Origin: Nisaea nitritireducens
GTDB taxonomy: Bacteria > Pseudomonadota > Alphaproteobacteria > Thalassobaculales > Thalassobaculaceae
Reading direction: 5' to 3'
Length of the DNA stretch: 64,000 nt
Assembly (NCBI RefSeq): GCF_014904795.1
Contig: NZ_JACZFS010000014.1
Coordinates: 62,001-126,000 of the forward strand
Below the pieces are notes generated by a model. It saw nothing but the letters and a program-made list of their open reading frames with translations. It was not told the origin of the DNA and did no database searches. A program made the translations under genes and the position numbers. Numbering within the stretch: position 1 is the stretch's first letter; every line of letters starts with the position of its first letter. Shown piece by piece: positions 29,117-38,222 of the stretch.

Positions 29117-29292
29117 CCGTGGTTTCCCATGCGTTTGGATCAAAAAGCGGAAATTAGCAGCTCAGCAAAGACTGAATGATGACTCATCTTGACGAGTAAT
29201 TTGGATGGAAATTAAGGTCCATTATCGACATTTCGCCAAACCAATTTTGCGCGCGATAAAAAATCTCCGCCATAGCGGTTGAAAGTTCTGTG

Positions 29293-30816
29293 ATGGTGAA
29301 ACGAGCCGCCGGCGCCCTGCTCAGCGCAATCCGCATCGATCACGGGTCGTCGCGCCTGCTCGCGACGCAGATCGTCTCCTCTATCCGGGACATCATCCTC
29401 ACGGGCGGATTGAGGGCCGGCGACCGTCTGCCGGCCACACGCACGCTGGCCAACGATCTCGGCGTTTCACGCACCACCATGGTCGAAGTATTCGATCGGC
29501 TGACCGCTGAAGGTTTGCTGGAAGGACGCACCGGGGCCGGAACATTTGTCAGCCAATCCGTCCGGATAGGCCATCCGGCAGAAGAGACCGCAATCGACAT
29601 CGCCAATGACGGGCCGGAGCCGCAGGCAGACAGTGCATTCCCGTCCCCTGCTCCCGTCGGCTCGGCTTTCGTTGAGCGACTCCCACACACCATCCGGGCA
29701 TTTACGACCGCCCTTCCCGCCGTTGACATCTTTCCGATCGCGCAATGGACCCGCCAGTCGAACAAACACTGGCGCGAGCGGCGCGATGTGGTTCTCGGCT
29801 ACGGTAATGCCTCCGGCTTTCCGCCGCTTCGGCGCGCCATTGCCGCACACCTGCGGGCCAATCAGGGGATCAACTGCCAAGACCGGCAAATCTTCATCAC
29901 CAACGGCGCTCAGCACGCCTTCCATATCATCGGCTCCATGCTGCTGAACCGGGGGGACAAGGTCTGGTTCGAGAATCCAGGAGCAATCGGTGCCTACAAC
30001 GCCTTGCTGGCCGCCGGTGGAGAGATGGTTCCGCTGCCAATCGACGACCAGGGCATGATGGTGTCCGAAGGACTGCGGCAAGCGCCGGACTTCCGGCTCG
30101 CCTTCGCGACGCCGCTGCACCAGCAACCGCTCGGCGTGACCATGAGTCTGGAACGCCGCTTTGCCTTGCTGGAAGCCGCTGGGGCGGCCGATGCCTGGAT
30201 CATCGAGGACGATTATGACGGCGAATTCTATTACGGCGACCATCCGATCCCGACCCTGAAGAGCATCGACCATGCCGACCGCGTGTTCTATGTCGGCACC
30301 TTCAGCAAGACGCTGTTCCCCGCCCTTCGGCTCGGCTACATGCTCGTCCCCCCGGCCTTCGTCGAGCGTCTCGAGCAGATGTTCGCTGCCTATCTGCCAA
30401 GTGCCCCCCTGAACCAGCAGGCCATTGTCGCGGGCTTCATGGATGAAGGTCATTTCGCGACCCACCTCCGCCGGATGCGGCGGGTCTATACGGAGCGCTA
30501 TCAGGTGCTGAAAGCCTGCGCTGACCGGGAGCTTAACGGACTGCTGAAACTGAAGCCGACCGATACCGGTCTTCACACGATTGCGCATCTGCCTGACGAG
30601 CTTGACGAAAGAGTGGTCGCAGACGCAGCAGACAAGGCCGGCATTACGGTGACACCATTCAGCCGTTACGCCATAGCCCCCCTCACCCTCAATGGCCTCG
30701 TGCTCGGCTTCAGTGGGGTTCCACCGAGCGATATCGAGGCAGGGTCAATGGTCCTGGCAAATGTTCTCGACAATGCCTTCCGCGACAGCCGGAAGACGAA
30801 GACAGTAAGGGTTTGA
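29293..30816 (+). CDS. MocR-type regulator: GntR helix-turn-helix fused to aminotransferase domain
   Basis: About 507 aa. The winged helix at residues ~18-85 shows 'LPATRTLANDLGVSRTTMVEVFDRLTAEGLLEGRTGAGTFV'-type GntR sequence (given here in part: 'TLANDLGVSRTTMVEVFDR'). The remainder is a fold-type I aminotransferase domain with 'IIEDDYDGEFYYGD' and the PLP-binding Lys in 'VGTFSKTLFPALRLGY'. MocR proteins use PLP plus an amine or amino acid effector to switch promoters, as GabR, TauR, PdxR and EhuR do. It is divergent from the racemase/oxidase/ABC operon with a 176-base gap and overlaps functionally with the GMC gene 3 bases downstream, so it is the likely local regulator of both. Confidence 0.93.
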   Translation: MVKRAAGALLSAIRIDHGSSRLLATQIVSSIRDIILTGGLRAGDRLPATRTLANDLGVSRTTMVEVFDRLTAEGLLEGRTGAGTFVSQSVRIGHPAEETAIDIANDGPEPQADSAFPSPAPVGSAFVERLPHTIRAFTTALPAVDIFPIAQWTRQSNKHWRERRDVVLGYGNASGFPPLRRAIAAHLRANQGINCQDRQIFITNGAQHAFHIIGSMLLNRGDKVWFENPGAIGAYNALLAAGGEMVPLPIDDQGMMVSEGLRQAPDFRLAFATPLHQQPLGVTMSLERRFALLEAAGAADAWIIEDDYDGEFYYGDHPIPTLKSIDHADRVFYVGTFSKTLFPALRLGYMLVPPAFVERLEQMFAAYLPSAPLNQQAIVAGFMDEGHFATHLRRMRRVYTERYQVLKACADRELNGLLKLKPTDTGLHTIAHLPDELDERVVADAADKAGITVTPFSRYAIAPLTLNGLVLGFSGVPPSDIEAGSMVLANVLDNAFRDSRKTKTVRV

Positions 30817-30819
30817 GAG

Positions 30820-32445
30820 TTGGAAGATCAGTTTGACTACATCATCGTCGGCGCCGGGTCGGCAGGATGTGCGCTTGCGGGGCGCCTCAGCGAGAACGGA
30901 CGACACCGGGTGCTTTTGTTGGAAGCGGGTGGCGACGACCGGCGGTTCTGGATCCAGGTTCCCATCGGCTATGGCAAGTCCTTCTACGACCGGTCAGTGA
31001 ACTGGATGTACATGACCGAGCCGGTGCCAACGGCAGGCAACCGCCCGAGCTATTGGCCCCGCGGCAAGGTGCTCGGCGGCTCAAGCTCGATCAATGCGAT
31101 GGTTTATATCCGCGGACAGGCCGGGGATTTTGACGATTGGCGCGATGCAGGCAATCCCGGCTGGGGCTGGGATGACATCCTGCCGGTCTATAAAAAGATG
31201 GAGTCTCACGAATGGGGCGAGAGCGCCTGGCACGGCGGCTCCGGCCCGCTCCATGTCAGCGCCCCGAAGGACGACCTTCACCCGCTCTGTGAGGCCTATA
31301 TCAAGGCCGGCGAAGAAGCCGGTCTGCCACGCAACGACGATTTCAACGGCGCCAGCCAGGAAGGCGTCGGCACCTATCACGTCACGACCCGGGACGGCGT
31401 GCGCATGTCCACCTCCCGCGCCTATCTCTGGCCTGCCCGGCGACGGTCAAACCTGCGGGTCGAAAAACACGCGATGGCCGAACGCCTGCTGTTTGACGGA
31501 ACCCGCGCGACCGGGGTCGAGTACCGATGCCGCGGAGAGCTGAAACGCGCACATGCAAATGCCGAAGTGATCGTCTCCGCCGGCGCGATCGGCAGCCCGC
31601 TGCTGCTCATGCGTTCCGGCATTGGTCCGGCGGAAGACCTGAAAGCAGCCGGGATCGATGTTCTTGTCGACCGGCCCGGCGTTGGTCGGAACATGCAGGA
31701 TCACTACATCGTCGACCAAACGCTGAAATCCAGACTTCCGACGCTCAACAACACGCTGACGCCATGGTGGGGAAAACTCTGGGCCGGGATGCAGTATGTG
31801 TTCGCGCGCAGTGGCCCGATGTCTCTCAGCCTGAATCAGGGCGGCGGTTTCTTCAAAACCCGCCCGGACCTTGAGCGGCCTAACATGCAGCTCTATTTCT
31901 CGCCACTGAGCTACCTGAAGGGCCCGCCGGGCAAACGCGCTCTGATGCATCCGGACCCCTTCGCCGGCTTCATCATGAGCATTTCGCCCTGCCGTCCGAC
32001 CAGCCGGGGCTATCTGCGCCTTCGTTCCGCCGACCCGGAGGCCGCACCGGAAATTCAGCCCAACTACCTCGCAACCGAGCATGACTTGGAGGAGAATCTG
32101 GAAGGGCTGAAATTCCTCCGCCAGCTCACCAACACACCGACAATGAAGGACATCGTGCTGGAGGAACTCTTTCCCGGCCCCGATGTCGATGGCGACGAGG
32201 CCATGCTCGACTACATCCGGACCAAGGGCGGCAGCGTCTTCCATCCGTGCAGCACCTGCATGATGGGCCCCGACGCGCAGACCTGTGTGGTCGATCCGAG
32301 CCTGAAAGTGTACGGCCTGGAGAATCTGCGTGTCGCCGACGCGTCAATCTTCCCCACAGTGACGTCGGGGAACATCAACGCCCCCTCTATCATGGTCGGG
32401 GAGAAGGCGAGCGACATCATTTTGGAGGCTGCGAAAAGCCCCTGA
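30820..32445 (+). CDS. GMC family FAD oxidoreductase (choline dehydrogenase-like), second copy
   Basis: 541 aa. '[20 protein letters not shown]' binds FAD, '[20 protein letters not shown]' is GMC signature 1, and 'SVFHPCSTCMMG' with 'VTSGNINAPSIMVGEKAS' forms the C-terminal catalytic region. The start must be the TTG at 30820: a stop lies two codons upstream in frame and no ATG or GTG precedes the FAD motif; AAGGG lies upstream. It is in one transcript with the MocR gene, 3 bases apart, so its alcohol substrate is probably linked to the amine pathway across the divergent promoter. It is a paralog of the GMC protein at 15161-16762. Confidence 0.93.
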   Translation: MEDQFDYIIVGAGSAGCALAGRLSENGRHRVLLLEAGGDDRRFWIQVPIGYGKSFYDRSVNWMYMTEPVPTAGNRPSYWPRGKVLGGSSSINAMVYIRGQAGDFDDWRDAGNPGWGWDDILPVYKKMESHEWGESAWHGGSGPLHVSAPKDDLHPLCEAYIKAGEEAGLPRNDDFNGASQEGVGTYHVTTRDGVRMSTSRAYLWPARRRSNLRVEKHAMAERLLFDGTRATGVEYRCRGELKRAHANAEVIVSAGAIGSPLLLMRSGIGPAEDLKAAGIDVLVDRPGVGRNMQDHYIVDQTLKSRLPTLNNTLTPWWGKLWAGMQYVFARSGPMSLSLNQGGGFFKTRPDLERPNMQLYFSPLSYLKGPPGKRALMHPDPFAGFIMSISPCRPTSRGYLRLRSADPEAAPEIQPNYLATEHDLEENLEGLKFLRQLTNTPTMKDIVLEELFPGPDVDGDEAMLDYIRTKGGSVFHPCSTCMMGPDAQTCVVDPSLKVYGLENLRVADASIFPTVTSGNINAPSIMVGEKASDIILEAAKSP

Positions 32446-32600
32446 AACCAAGATCTTCCTCCGGAGCAGGACATGTCCGTCGTGCCTGCCCTGAAAAAAA
32501 ACAGTTCGGATGAATGCATTCATTGACAGTGGGCAGGCCGCCGCATAGAAGGGGCGCTGCATACGTCGTGCGGCGGGTTTACCCGCTGTGTCACTCCGGC

Positions 32601-32692
32601 GGAGGGGTGGCCGAGTGGCTGAAGGCGGCGGTTTGCTAAACCGTTATACTGGGAAACCGGTATCGAGAGTTCGAATCTCTTCCCCTCCGCCA
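32601..32692 (+). tRNA. tRNA-Ser (anticodon GCU)
   Basis: Full cloverleaf. Acceptor stem GGAGGGG (32601-32607) pairs with CCCCTCC (32682-32688), discriminator G, and CCA is encoded (32690-32692). The anticodon loop TTGCTAA places GCT at 32635-32637, reading AGC/AGU serine codons. A long class II variable arm (TACTGG-GAAA-CCGGTA) supports serine identity, and the T-loop TTCGAAT is present. No integrase or repeated 3' end was seen nearby. Confidence 0.97.
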
Positions 32693-32760
32693 GTCTTCCC
32701 TTCCCGATAATCTGATATTGCATCGTGACAGGCTCGTTTCCGGAGTAGCCGGAAACGTCT

Positions 32761-33660
32761 CTAGTCGCCGATTCCGAGCCGTGTCCATTTTGGCGGAGGC
32801 TGGTCGGCTTTTACGCCGACGGACAGCCAGACATTCCAGGCTGCATCGATTTTCTCGTAAGTGCCATTGTCGCGTATTTTTTCAAGACCGGTGTCAAGAG
32901 CATGCGCCAGCATCATTGACCGCGCTTCAGCCGCCCGGGAAAAGGACACGAAGAGATCGTATTCCACCAGCTTATGAACCGGCACCGGTGACGGCGCAAT
33001 CCGCGCCCGATTCCAACCCATCTGAAACTGCGCTACTTTTTCATAAACGACCGCAAAATCGGCCCTGCGGCGGGCAACCATGGCCAATGTCTGCAGATCG
33101 GACTCAACTGCGATTTTCCGGATAGACGGGTTTCGGTCGAACGCATCCGTATAAGTGTACCCGCGCACAACCGAAAAACTCTGGGTCTCGAAGTCCTCTT
33201 CAGTGAAAACCCCAGTCCGGACGGGGTGCGCATAAATCATGATGCGGCCACGGAACAGCGGCCGGTCGTGGAATATGAATTTCTGCTGATTATCCGCTGA
33301 GTTCGTCGTGTTGAAACAGCCGATCTGCCGCCCAGCCTGGACCTCGCGGATGCAGCGCGCATAGGGCATTGCCACGAAGTTGACTGTACAGCCAACCGCG
33401 CTGAACGCCGCAGAGACAATATCAAGCGAGAAGCCCCGCAGCTTGCCTTCGAACATTCCGGTGTAGGGAAAGAATGCATCCTCGGCAGCGAGCGTGAATG
33501 CGGGAGCCTTATCACATGAATGGCCCTCGTCTGCTCGCGCAGCGGCGCCGGATTGAACCACGGCAATAAAGACGCCGAGCATGGTTGCAACAACCATGAA
33601 CAAGCCCCGCAATTCATGCGGCATCCCCCCCTGTTCACGTCCCGCACACAACATCGCCAT
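32761..33660 (-). CDS. Solitary periplasmic binding protein, family 3 (amino acid type)
   Basis: Up to 299 aa. After a hydrophobic leader ending near 'AAARADEG' comes a PBPb-type domain: 'FTLAAEDAFFPYTGMFEGKLRGFSLDI' is the first lobe, and 'RADFAVVYEKVAQFQMG' and 'SFSRAAEARSMMLAHALDTGL' the second. No ABC permease or ATPase lies alongside; instead it is divergent from an orphan histidine kinase, 165 bases apart. Proteins of this form can act as binding partners for sensors or be stand-alone sensors in the periplasm. The start is uncertain between ATG 33660 and ATG 33624; the latter gives a more typical signal peptide. Confidence 0.82.
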   Translation of the reverse strand: MAMLCAGREQGGMPHELRGLFMVVATMLGVFIAVVQSGAAARADEGHSCDKAPAFTLAAEDAFFPYTGMFEGKLRGFSLDIVSAAFSAVGCTVNFVAMPYARCIREVQAGRQIGCFNTTNSADNQQKFIFHDRPLFRGRIMIYAHPVRTGVFTEEDFETQSFSVVRGYTYTDAFDRNPSIRKIAVESDLQTLAMVARRRADFAVVYEKVAQFQMGWNRARIAPSPVPVHKLVEYDLFVSFSRAAEARSMMLAHALDTGLEKIRDNGTYEKIDAAWNVWLSVGVKADQPPPKWTRLGIGD

Positions 33661-33825
33661 TAACCAATTCTCGACTGATTACCCAGTATAGCAATATAGC
33701 CGAAGTCTCGGGCCAGCCCCGTAATTCGGCCACAATACCACAATTATATTAAGTTCCCCGCAGGCTAGCCCTGATTGATCCGGTCTTATACCGTAACCTT
33801 GTTACTTGCGTTCCAGAGAGAGTCC

Positions 33826-35277
33826 TTGGTCAGTTCACAGGTTCCTTTTCGTCGCCGGTTGTCAGTCCGGCAAGCTCAGATAGCGGTCTTTATCGCGCTG
33901 GCTATCGGGGCTGTGTTCGCCATCATGCAAATTCTGCTCGACGCGCGAAACGAGCGTAAAGACTTGAGCGTCCATGCTGCATCCATTCTGAATTATGCGG
34001 GCCAGCCGGCGGCCCGCGCCGCATACCGGCTGGATGATGTCGGTGCCCAGGAACTGGTCGCCAGCCTGCTGAGCGATCCGGCACTTGTACAAGCTCAAAT
34101 TCTGGATGAGATCGGCCTCACGCTCGCTCGTGCGACCCGAACCACGACGAAATCACCCTCGGTTATAGAGCAACTCTTGCTGGGGTCCGAAGCGGCGCAT
34201 TTCGAACGTCATTTGCGCATTGAAAAAGCGGACCTTGACGTCGGAACCCTGATTATCGAACTCGACCCGGTAGCGGCTGCGCCAGGGTTCCTGCAACGGA
34301 CCTGGAATGCTGTGCTTTCCGGCCTGTTGAAAAGTACGCTTCTAGCGTTCCTGCTTACGACGATATTTCAGCTGATCATCACAAAACGTGTCACCCGGCT
34401 TGCTGAATCGTTTTCCAGCGCCGCACACAACAAACCGAACACGAACCGGCGCGGCGACGAGCTGGATCTGCTGGAAGAGCGTGTACTTCAATCGACCAAC
34501 GCTTTAGCCGCAGCCGTTATCGAGGCCCAGGCCGCGAACAAAGCCAAATCTGTTTTTCTTGCCAGCATGAGCCACGAAATGCGGACGCCGCTCAATGCCA
34601 TCATCGGCTACGCGGAGGCGCTGGAAATGGGCATCGGCGTCGACAATACAGAACGCAGGAACTCGTACCTCAAAAACATCTCCAGTGCCGGCCGGCAACT
34701 GAACCGGTTGCTCGGAGACATCCTCGACTTCTCGAAAATCGAGGCTGGCTCAATCGAATTCGAGATCGAGGATGTCAGCCTGGCTGACATCATCCGGCGC
34801 GATACCCAGCAATTGGAAGAGATCGCTGCCGAGCGCCAGATCACGCTGAAAACCGATATAAGCACTGAGGAAACAGTGCAGGCAGACCAGTCTCGCCTGC
34901 GACAGATTTTGCTGAATTTCGTCACCAACGCGACGAAATACAACACCTCCGGCGGCACTGTCATCGTCGGCGTCACGGCCCGGCCAAATGGCCTGCAACG
35001 CCTGTATGTTAAAGACAGCGGAAGCGGAATCCCCCCCGACCAGCTCCGGTCGATATTCGAGCCCTTTGTTCGGGGAGACAACAACCTCCCTGACATTCCC
35101 GGAGCCGGCCTTGGACTTGCCATCTGCAAAATGCTCGCGGAAGGCATGGGGGGACATATCGGCTGTGACAGCATTGTTGCCGAAGGATCGACATTCTGGG
35201 TCGATCTGAAAGTTTCGCCTGCTGCTGCACCCTCTCACGATGAGGGTGCCCTGCCCCAATTATCTGAGATACGGTGA
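33826..35277 (+). CDS. Orphan membrane sensor histidine kinase
   Basis: About 483 aa from TTG 33826. TM1 lies at about residues 17-38, a periplasmic segment of about 125 residues follows ('LDDVGAQELVASLLSDPALVQ'), then TM2 ('STLLAFLLTTIFQLIITKRV') and a short HAMP-like linker. The dimerisation/phospho-acceptor His is about residue 250 in 'ASMSHEMRTPLNAIIGYAEA'. The ATPase domain has N box 'ILLNFVTNATKYN', G1 'VKDSGSGIPP', F box 'IFEPFVRG' and G2 'GAGLGLAICKMLAEGMGG'. No receiver domain and no response regulator gene are nearby. No ATG is usable; TTG 33826 has GAGAGAG upstream, TTG 33775 is an alternative. Confidence 0.9.
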   Translation: MVSSQVPFRRRLSVRQAQIAVFIALAIGAVFAIMQILLDARNERKDLSVHAASILNYAGQPAARAAYRLDDVGAQELVASLLSDPALVQAQILDEIGLTLARATRTTTKSPSVIEQLLLGSEAAHFERHLRIEKADLDVGTLIIELDPVAAAPGFLQRTWNAVLSGLLKSTLLAFLLTTIFQLIITKRVTRLAESFSSAAHNKPNTNRRGDELDLLEERVLQSTNALAAAVIEAQAANKAKSVFLASMSHEMRTPLNAIIGYAEALEMGIGVDNTERRNSYLKNISSAGRQLNRLLGDILDFSKIEAGSIEFEIEDVSLADIIRRDTQQLEEIAAERQITLKTDISTEETVQADQSRLRQILLNFVTNATKYNTSGGTVIVGVTARPNGLQRLYVKDSGSGIPPDQLRSIFEPFVRGDNNLPDIPGAGLGLAICKMLAEGMGGHIGCDSIVAEGSTFWVDLKVSPAAAPSHDEGALPQLSEIR

Positions 35278-35344
35278 TATTCACGACACAGGATGACCCA
35301 TCAGTGCCCGCTGCCGCACGCGGCAGTCAGATCATTTTTTTCCA

Positions 35345-35612
35345 TGCACAATCGAGAATGTAGTCCGTGACGCCATCATATGCGGACAGGAAAACGCCAC
35401 GATCGAGATCGCTGTTTCTGTCCTGGATGGACGCGTCACCCAGACAATAGACAACCGCGGCGAAAGCCTTCGCGCCTCGGGCCTCCAGCCGGTCTTCGAG
35501 CCCTTCTATAGAACGCCCGCCGACCACATTCCTCCCCGCAGGACCAAGTATCGGCCTTGCCACAACGCATCACGTGCTGCAGGTGCACGGTGGCTCTGCT
35601 GCCTCATCATAA
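35345..35612 (+). pseudogene. Degraded histidine kinase ATPase domain
   Basis: Translation of the + strand from 35345 gives a recognisable C-terminal kinase core without a start: N-box-like 'TIENVVRDAIICG' (35348-35386), 'NATIEIAVSVLDGRVTQTIDN', and an F box 'VFEPFYRT' (35492-35515). Directly after, the similarity continues only in the next reading frame (from 35538): 'AGPSIGLATTHHVLQVHGGSAAS' in place of the G2 box, written here as parts 'PSIGLA' (35544-35561) and 'HGG' (35586-35594), then a stop at 35610-35612. The G1 box is eroded. The order N, G1, F, G2 is intact, so this is decayed coding sequence of an EnvZ/BaeS-type kinase. It begins 67 bases after the intact kinase but is not a copy of it. 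Confidence 0.65.
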
Positions 35613-35635
35613 CTGGTCGCCAGAACACTAAACGA

Positions 35636-35667
35636 AAAACGGGCCGATCACTGTGTGACCGGCCCGT
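35636..35667 (-). terminator. Rho-independent terminator of the second chemoreceptor gene
   Basis: Inverted repeat GGGCCG-TCAC/GTGA-CGGCCC (35641-35666, one mismatch, short loop), followed by GTTTTT on the minus strand, 25 bases after the chemoreceptor stop. Confidence 0.8.
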
Positions 35668-35690
35668 AAATTCACAAGTGGCGTGATGTG

Positions 35691-37376
35691 TTAGAGCGCC
35701 CGGACATTCCCCAGGAACTGGTCGATCTCGCCTTTGAGCTTGCGGTTCCGCTCGCTCAACTCGCCGACGACAGTCTGCTGGCTCTCGGCAAGCTGGCCGG
35801 TCTCTCCAGCCGCGGAAGACACTGTCTCGACGACCTGGGCAACCGTCTGGGTACCGGAAGCCGCCTGCTCGATGTTTTGTGCGATTTCATTGGTCGCAGC
35901 ACCCTGCTCCTCAACCGCACTGGCGACCACGGCCGTCAACTCGTCAATCTTGTTGATCGTATTCCCGATACCGAGTACCGCATCGGCGGCTGCACTGGTC
36001 TCGCTCTGGATCTCCGCGATTTTCTGACTGATCTCCTCGGTCGCTTTGCTGGTCTGGGTCGCCAAGCTTTTCACTTCGCTGGCAACAACCGCAAACCCTT
36101 TTCCGGCCTCGCCGGCCCGGGCAGCCTCAATGGTCGCGTTAAGGGCAAGCAAATTGGTCTGCTCGGCAATCTCGTCGATGATCTGGATGACCTGACCGAT
36201 GCTTTCAGCCGCTTCGTTCAGAGCCCCGACCCGCGTGTTGGTCGTCTCGACTTCTCCGACCGCGGCACGGGTCACGGTTGAAGCCTGTGCCATTTGCGAG
36301 GAGATCTCGTTGATGGAAGAGGACAGTTCGGTCGTTGCAGACGCCACAGTCTGGATATTGGCGTTTGCTTCCTCGATCGCCGCTGCGGCATCTCGCGAGA
36401 GGCCTGTCGTATTTTGAGCGTTGGCCGCCATCGTTTCAGACGAAACACGGACACTATTGACCGCCTCTTCCACGATTTTCAGCGCGCTCACCATCTCGGC
36501 ATCAAATGAACGGGTGTAGCCTTCCATCTTCTGGTGGCGTTCGTTCTCCTGTGCCTGCTGCTCTGCCTCACGCGCCTTCTGTTCACGCTGCTCAAGGCCG
36601 TTGCGTTTGAAGATCTCGACGGCCGCAGCCATGCTGCCGATCTCGTCTTTTCGTTCGGTACCGGACACAGTGATATCGAGATTGCCGTTGGCCATCTCCC
36701 CCATCAGTGCGGTCATGCTGCCAATCGGGGTCGCAATCGAACGGCTCATCGCGAAGGCCGAGACGACGGCAACGACAATAATCAAGGCGATCGAGACGAT
36801 CATGGTTACGGTGAAGCTGGCGAGTGCCGCCGTACGCTGTGCAACGGCATGGGCAGAGATACCCGAAAGTTCCTGCTCCAGCTTCATCGCTGCTTCAGTG
36901 AAGCGATCGATCGCGATCTGGGGCTCACCGGTCACCTCAATGGCGCGGGCCTGGTTCACCGTCAGATAGTTACTCATGAGCCGGACCTGCTCTGCTGCAT
37001 AAACGTCCAGCCATTCCTTGTAATCCAGAACGAGCGTATCCACGAGTTTGGCGACAGCCGGAATGTCAGCCGACTGTTTGCGAAGCGAGGCAACAGCGGC
37101 AGCGATCTTCGGTGACATCTCGTTGAATTGTTCCAGACCTGTCCGATCCCCCGTCAGGAGGTAGTAAAGCAGGCCCTGACGCTTGAGCGCGAAAGCCCGC
37201 TCATACTCGAGATAGATATCGCCGAGCTGATCAGCTTTCTGACTCTCGGCTTCAGCGGATTTGATTTGTTCCATCGCCGCGAAGGCCAGGATGGCTGTCA
37301 AAACCGTCATCGCGATGATGATGGAGAAGCTAAGAGCGAGCTTCCGTGAAATCTTGAGGTTCTGGATAAAATTCAT
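35691..37376 (-). CDS. Methyl-accepting chemotaxis protein with CHASE3/4HB-like sensor
   Basis: 561 aa. TM1 at about residues 12-34, periplasmic segment 35-186 of helical-bundle type with the '[22 protein letters not shown]' pattern common in CHASE3 or 4HB sensors, TM2 at about 187-209, HAMP ('[20 protein letters not shown]') and the signalling domain with hairpin tip '[20 protein letters not shown]'. No C-terminal CheR-binding pentapeptide is visible. The gene lies 36 bases downstream of a secreted PDC-like protein on the same strand, so the two are probably co-transcribed. The sensed compound is unknown. Confidence 0.94.
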   Translation of the reverse strand: MNFIQNLKISRKLALSFSIIIAMTVLTAILAFAAMEQIKSAEAESQKADQLGDIYLEYERAFALKRQGLLYYLLTGDRTGLEQFNEMSPKIAAAVASLRKQSADIPAVAKLVDTLVLDYKEWLDVYAAEQVRLMSNYLTVNQARAIEVTGEPQIAIDRFTEAAMKLEQELSGISAHAVAQRTAALASFTVTMIVSIALIIVVAVVSAFAMSRSIATPIGSMTALMGEMANGNLDITVSGTERKDEIGSMAAAVEIFKRNGLEQREQKAREAEQQAQENERHQKMEGYTRSFDAEMVSALKIVEEAVNSVRVSSETMAANAQNTTGLSRDAAAAIEEANANIQTVASATTELSSSINEISSQMAQASTVTRAAVGEVETTNTRVGALNEAAESIGQVIQIIDEIAEQTNLLALNATIEAARAGEAGKGFAVVASEVKSLATQTSKATEEISQKIAEIQSETSAAADAVLGIGNTINKIDELTAVVASAVEEQGAATNEIAQNIEQAASGTQTVAQVVETVSSAAGETGQLAESQQTVVGELSERNRKLKGEIDQFLGNVRAL

Positions 37377-37412
37377 TTTATGTTTCCCCGGTAAACCGAT
37401 GGTCAGGCGGCG

Positions 37413-38021
37413 TTACATGATCCCCCGGCGACGCGCCAGCTCGCTCAGGTTGTACTCTACGGTAACCGCACCGATCGCTTTTCCATCCTTGGCCAAGGTC
37501 AGATTCACCTGGGTTCGCCACGTCTTGCTTTTCTCGTTGAACTCAGGCTCATCGACAAAAACAGCCGTCGGGCTGACAAGGAACGTCTTCTGATACTTCG
37601 CCTCGTCTCCCTGCCAGAAATCGGACGTGATAGCGCTCTGCCCCACATTCAAACCGAAGGCATTCATGACGAAGATTTCAGTGAAAATTCCGCCGGATGC
37701 CGCCTGAATCTGGGTCAGGTAGGTCGATAGCGGGCTGCTGAGCGTGGCCGCGATCAGCGGCTGGTCTGCACTTTCTTTCTCGGCGCGCCATGCTTTATCG
37801 AGCTCATCGATCTGCGCCTGCTCAACACCCTCATACAGTCTGTTATGCGCGGTAACGGACATTTCCACGACCGGATTGGAGAGCCAGTCACGAATTTCAG
37901 CGATCGCGTTACCGTCGAGAATGTCCACAGACGGAGGATTATCTTGGGCGTAGCTCTCCGTGATCATGAAGGGACACGCGACGATCAAAAGGGCGGCGAA
38001 CCGCGAGAAGACCGTATTCAT
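37413..38021 (-). CDS. Secreted PDC/Cache-like periplasmic protein beside chemoreceptor (copy 2)
   Basis: 202 aa. A hydrophobic leader ends near 'TESYAQ-DN' (about residue 26), indicating export to the periplasm, and no other membrane segment follows. Residues 71-81 'IDELDKAWRAE' and 117-146 ('FVMNAFGLNVGQSAITSDF', then 'WQGDEAKYQKT') align closely with the 18078-18650 protein. Family-level similarity to PDC/Cache sensing domains is inferred from the 'GLNVG...TSD..QGDE' pattern. It probably heads an operon with the chemoreceptor that follows after 36 bases, which supports a role in chemosensing rather than in transport. Confidence 0.75.
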   Translation of the reverse strand: MNTVFSRFAALLIVACPFMITESYAQDNPPSVDILDGNAIAEIRDWLSNPVVEMSVTAHNRLYEGVEQAQIDELDKAWRAEKESADQPLIAATLSSPLSTYLTQIQAASGGIFTEIFVMNAFGLNVGQSAITSDFWQGDEAKYQKTFLVSPTAVFVDEPEFNEKSKTWRTQVNLTLAKDGKAIGAVTVEYNLSELARRRGIM

Positions 38022-38222
38022 TGCAACCTCACATTCAAACCGTAATGCCGTCAGCCTGACTTTCAGGCGAGTAGCGATCAGTTAAGCTGCAAGAAATTAA
38101 GAAACATTTAAACTAAGTCTAATTCTCCATCAGCAAAACACCCTTTGGTTTGTTTTTGCTGGATTTTTGATGTTAATCAATTTTCATCATGAGGTGATTC
38201 GATCCACATCAAAGGTGGACAT

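Noticed and set aside
32601-33660. Possible genomic island at the tRNA-Ser gene
   Set aside because: No integrase, no direct repeat of the tRNA 3' end and no composition change were seen in the flanking sequence.
35327-35563. Small (-) ORF of 78 codons in the kinase remnant
   Set aside because: It has no ribosome site or family resemblance, and the opposite strand explains the composition as a decayed kinase domain.
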